Source: Clostridiaceae bacterium (GTDB lineage: Bacteria; Bacillota; Clostridia; Lachnospirales; Lachnospiraceae). From it: 64,000 bases of DNA. The notes below the pieces were generated by a model. It had not been told where the DNA came from. It saw only the letters and a list, made by a program, of their open reading frames with translations, and did no database searches. Positions within the stretch are counted from its first letter, which is position 1. Every line of letters begins with the position of its first letter. The DNA lies in assembly GCA_910575585.1 (NCBI GenBank), contig CAJTGF010000001.1, positions 124,197 through 188,196 of the forward strand, in the 5' to 3' direction. The translations under genes and the position numbers were made by a program. Shown here in pieces: positions 63,166 through 64,000 of this stretch.

Positions 63166-63195
63166 GTTACATTTACAGGGCCTGTGAACAGTAAC
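63166..63195. repeat. Short hairpin related to the MITE-like repeat
   Basis: GTTACATTTACAGG / CCTGTGAACAGTAAC; the right half matches the terminal repeat of copy 1 (GTGAACAGTAAC). Lies upstream of the cooS promoter. Confidence 0.55.
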
Positions 63196-63255
63196 AAGGT
63201 GGGCGAAGGGATTCAAGGGATGAGAGAGAAAGACAGAAAATGACAAATAAAAAAA

Positions 63256-63328
63256 CTCCCTGAGTTGGACTCGAACCAACGACACTGCGGTTAACAGCCG
63301 CATGCTCTACCGACTGAGCTATCAAGGA
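63256..63328 (-). tRNA. tRNA-Asn (GTT)
   Basis: 73 nt on the minus strand. The acceptor stem TCCTTGA pairs with TCAGGGA (one G-U), discriminator G. D-loop GCTCAGTCGGTAGAGC, anticodon loop CTGTTAA with anticodon GTT, T-loop GGTTCGAGTCC. CCA is not encoded; a T-run follows. Confidence 0.95.
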
Positions 63329-63401
63329 ATGTTTCTATAAAGAATTATACTCCTGTTTGCGGAATTGTCAAGAGGGGAAATAAAAAAAATGTGTTATTCT
63401 G

Positions 63402-63875
63402 GTGAGAGAGCAGGGATTTATCTGCTGTTACTGTGAGAAGCGGATCGGGCAGCAGCCGTTTTTAACGGACCGCGATATTGAACATTTTATGCCAAGGCAT
63501 CCGGACAGCCGCCTGTTATCCCCAAAGGAGTGTATGCAGTGTGAAGCCGCCCAGCTGGATTATGCCAATCTATTTGCTTTCTGCAAAGGGGAAGGCGGGG
63601 AGAGTGCGGACCACTGCAACCATAAAAAGGACAACTGGTTTTGCTTTGCGTCCTGCATATCCCCTGCGGATCCCAGGATCCGGAGACTTTTTGGCTTTGG
63701 GCTGGATGGGACCATGTTCGCGGTTGATCCCATTGGGCAAAAGATGGCCAGCCATCTGAATCTAAATTCCTATGTTTTACAGGAACAGAGGAAAGCCGCG
63801 TTTGATATGGTGTTGGATGTGGAATTTTGTTCCATGATCGTGTATTGTCTGCGGGAGTACCTTATGGATGCATAA
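63402..63875 (+). CDS. HNH endonuclease-like protein related to PtuB/retron-associated HNH (N-terminally short)
   Basis: 157 residues from a GTG with no clear ribosome site; an in-frame stop at 63381 limits any extension. Family hallmarks are EQGFICCYCEKRIG and DIEHFMPRHPDS (the HNH His), then LFAFCKGEG with paired Cys/His (CNHKK). In full-length members about 40-50 residues precede this motif; they are absent here. Members act as nucleases in Septu and some retron defence systems with an ATPase partner; none is visible on either side. It may be a remnant or a shorter relative. Confidence 0.65.
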   Translation: MREQGFICCYCEKRIGQQPFLTDRDIEHFMPRHPDSRLLSPKECMQCEAAQLDYANLFAFCKGEGGESADHCNHKKDNWFCFASCISPADPRIRRLFGFGLDGTMFAVDPIGQKMASHLNLNSYVLQEQRKAAFDMVLDVEFCSMIVYCLREYLMDA

Positions 63876-63916
63876 AAATGAGAGTTACTCATAAAAAATG
63901 AGCGCCTCTCATTTTT
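63874..63916 (+). terminator. Inverted repeat after the HNH gene, terminator-like
   Basis: Perfect 11-bp arms AAAAATGAGAG / CTCTCATTTTT with an inner ACTCAT / ATGAG pairing; the T-rich end follows the right arm. Confidence 0.6.
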
Positions 63917-63951
63917 GGTGCTGTTTACTGCAAAATTGAAAGGAATAGCTT

Positions 63952-64000
63952 ATGGTTTTTCATACGCCAATTCTATTATGCCGTTACTGCTTTTTGATGA
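63952..64000 (+). CDS. Possible start of a gene running off the right edge
   Basis: ATG at 63952 with AAAGGA about 7 bp upstream; sixteen codons without a stop to the window end (MVFHTPILLCRYCFLM). Too short to identify. Confidence 0.3.
   Translation, partial: MVFHTPILLCRYCFLM

Overview
The window looks like a chromosomal segment of an anaerobic, fairly GC-rich member of the Clostridia, most likely a gut Lachnospiraceae of the Clostridium XIVa/Enterocloster type. The evidence is gene content and order (rex-acpS-nnr-alr-mazF-CNNM; a YtrA-type GntR/ABC operon; SpoIID; a Ni-CO dehydrogenase; lipoprotein flavin reductases), strong AGGAGG ribosome binding sites and TTGACA/TATAAT promoters. No phage, plasmid or CRISPR locus is visible.

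Layout. 1-3.7 kb: three consecutive protein-kinase genes (a transmembrane kinase with an extracellular binding-protein-like domain, a zinc-ribbon pseudokinase, and a zinc-ribbon PASTA kinase). 3.7-6.1 kb, minus strand: a small membrane protein and an ABC-F ATPase. 6.3-12.3 kb: rex, acpS, nnr, alr, mazF, CNNM transporter. 12.3-18.1 kb: MATE pump, a self-regulated GntR/ABC operon and a zinc-ribbon protein. 18.2-19.8 kb: a composite inverted repeat and a DUF4303 gene. 20-27.2 kb: a four-part redox fusion protein, ilvN, ilvC, a serine recombinase and a NitT/TauT-type ABC transporter. 27.2-34.2 kb: sbcDC, an XRE regulator and a frameshifted FMN/FAD lipoprotein reductase. 34.3-37.6 kb: GNAT, then the deoxynucleoside salvage cluster deoC-cdd-pdp. 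37.6-41.7 kb: a MITE-like repeat, a probable 6S RNA, an AI-2E family permease and a SpoIID protein. 41.7-45.3 kb: a second composite repeat, a chemoreceptor, a second MITE-like repeat and a promoter carrying an SOS-like box. 45.4-53 kb: glycogen debranching enzyme, subtilisin-like protease, topB, a deaminase and small proteins. 53.1-56.8 kb: LysR, a double-FMN flavin reductase and a MIF-like tautomerase. 56.9-59.2 kb: a deleted copy of the composite repeat and a diguanylate cyclase. 59.4-63.3 kb, minus strand: the cooS-cooF-NAD(P)H oxidoreductase operon and tRNA-Asn. The window ends with an N-terminally short HNH protein of the PtuB-like group.

How it fits together. Redox balance is a theme: Rex (NADH/NAD sensor), CO dehydrogenase feeding a ferredoxin and a flavoprotein, two secreted lipoprotein flavin reductases that could use external electron acceptors, and the CoA-disulfide-reductase/rhodanese/sulfite-reductase-like fusion. 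The least explained material is not protein coding. Five arms of one repeat family share a conserved frame but carry different stems that stay self-complementary, which is a covariation signal. Two are arranged as inverted pairs, and one is an internally deleted copy bounded by the same flanks. A second, 144-bp repeat has imperfect terminal inverted repeats and shorter hairpin relatives in other gaps.
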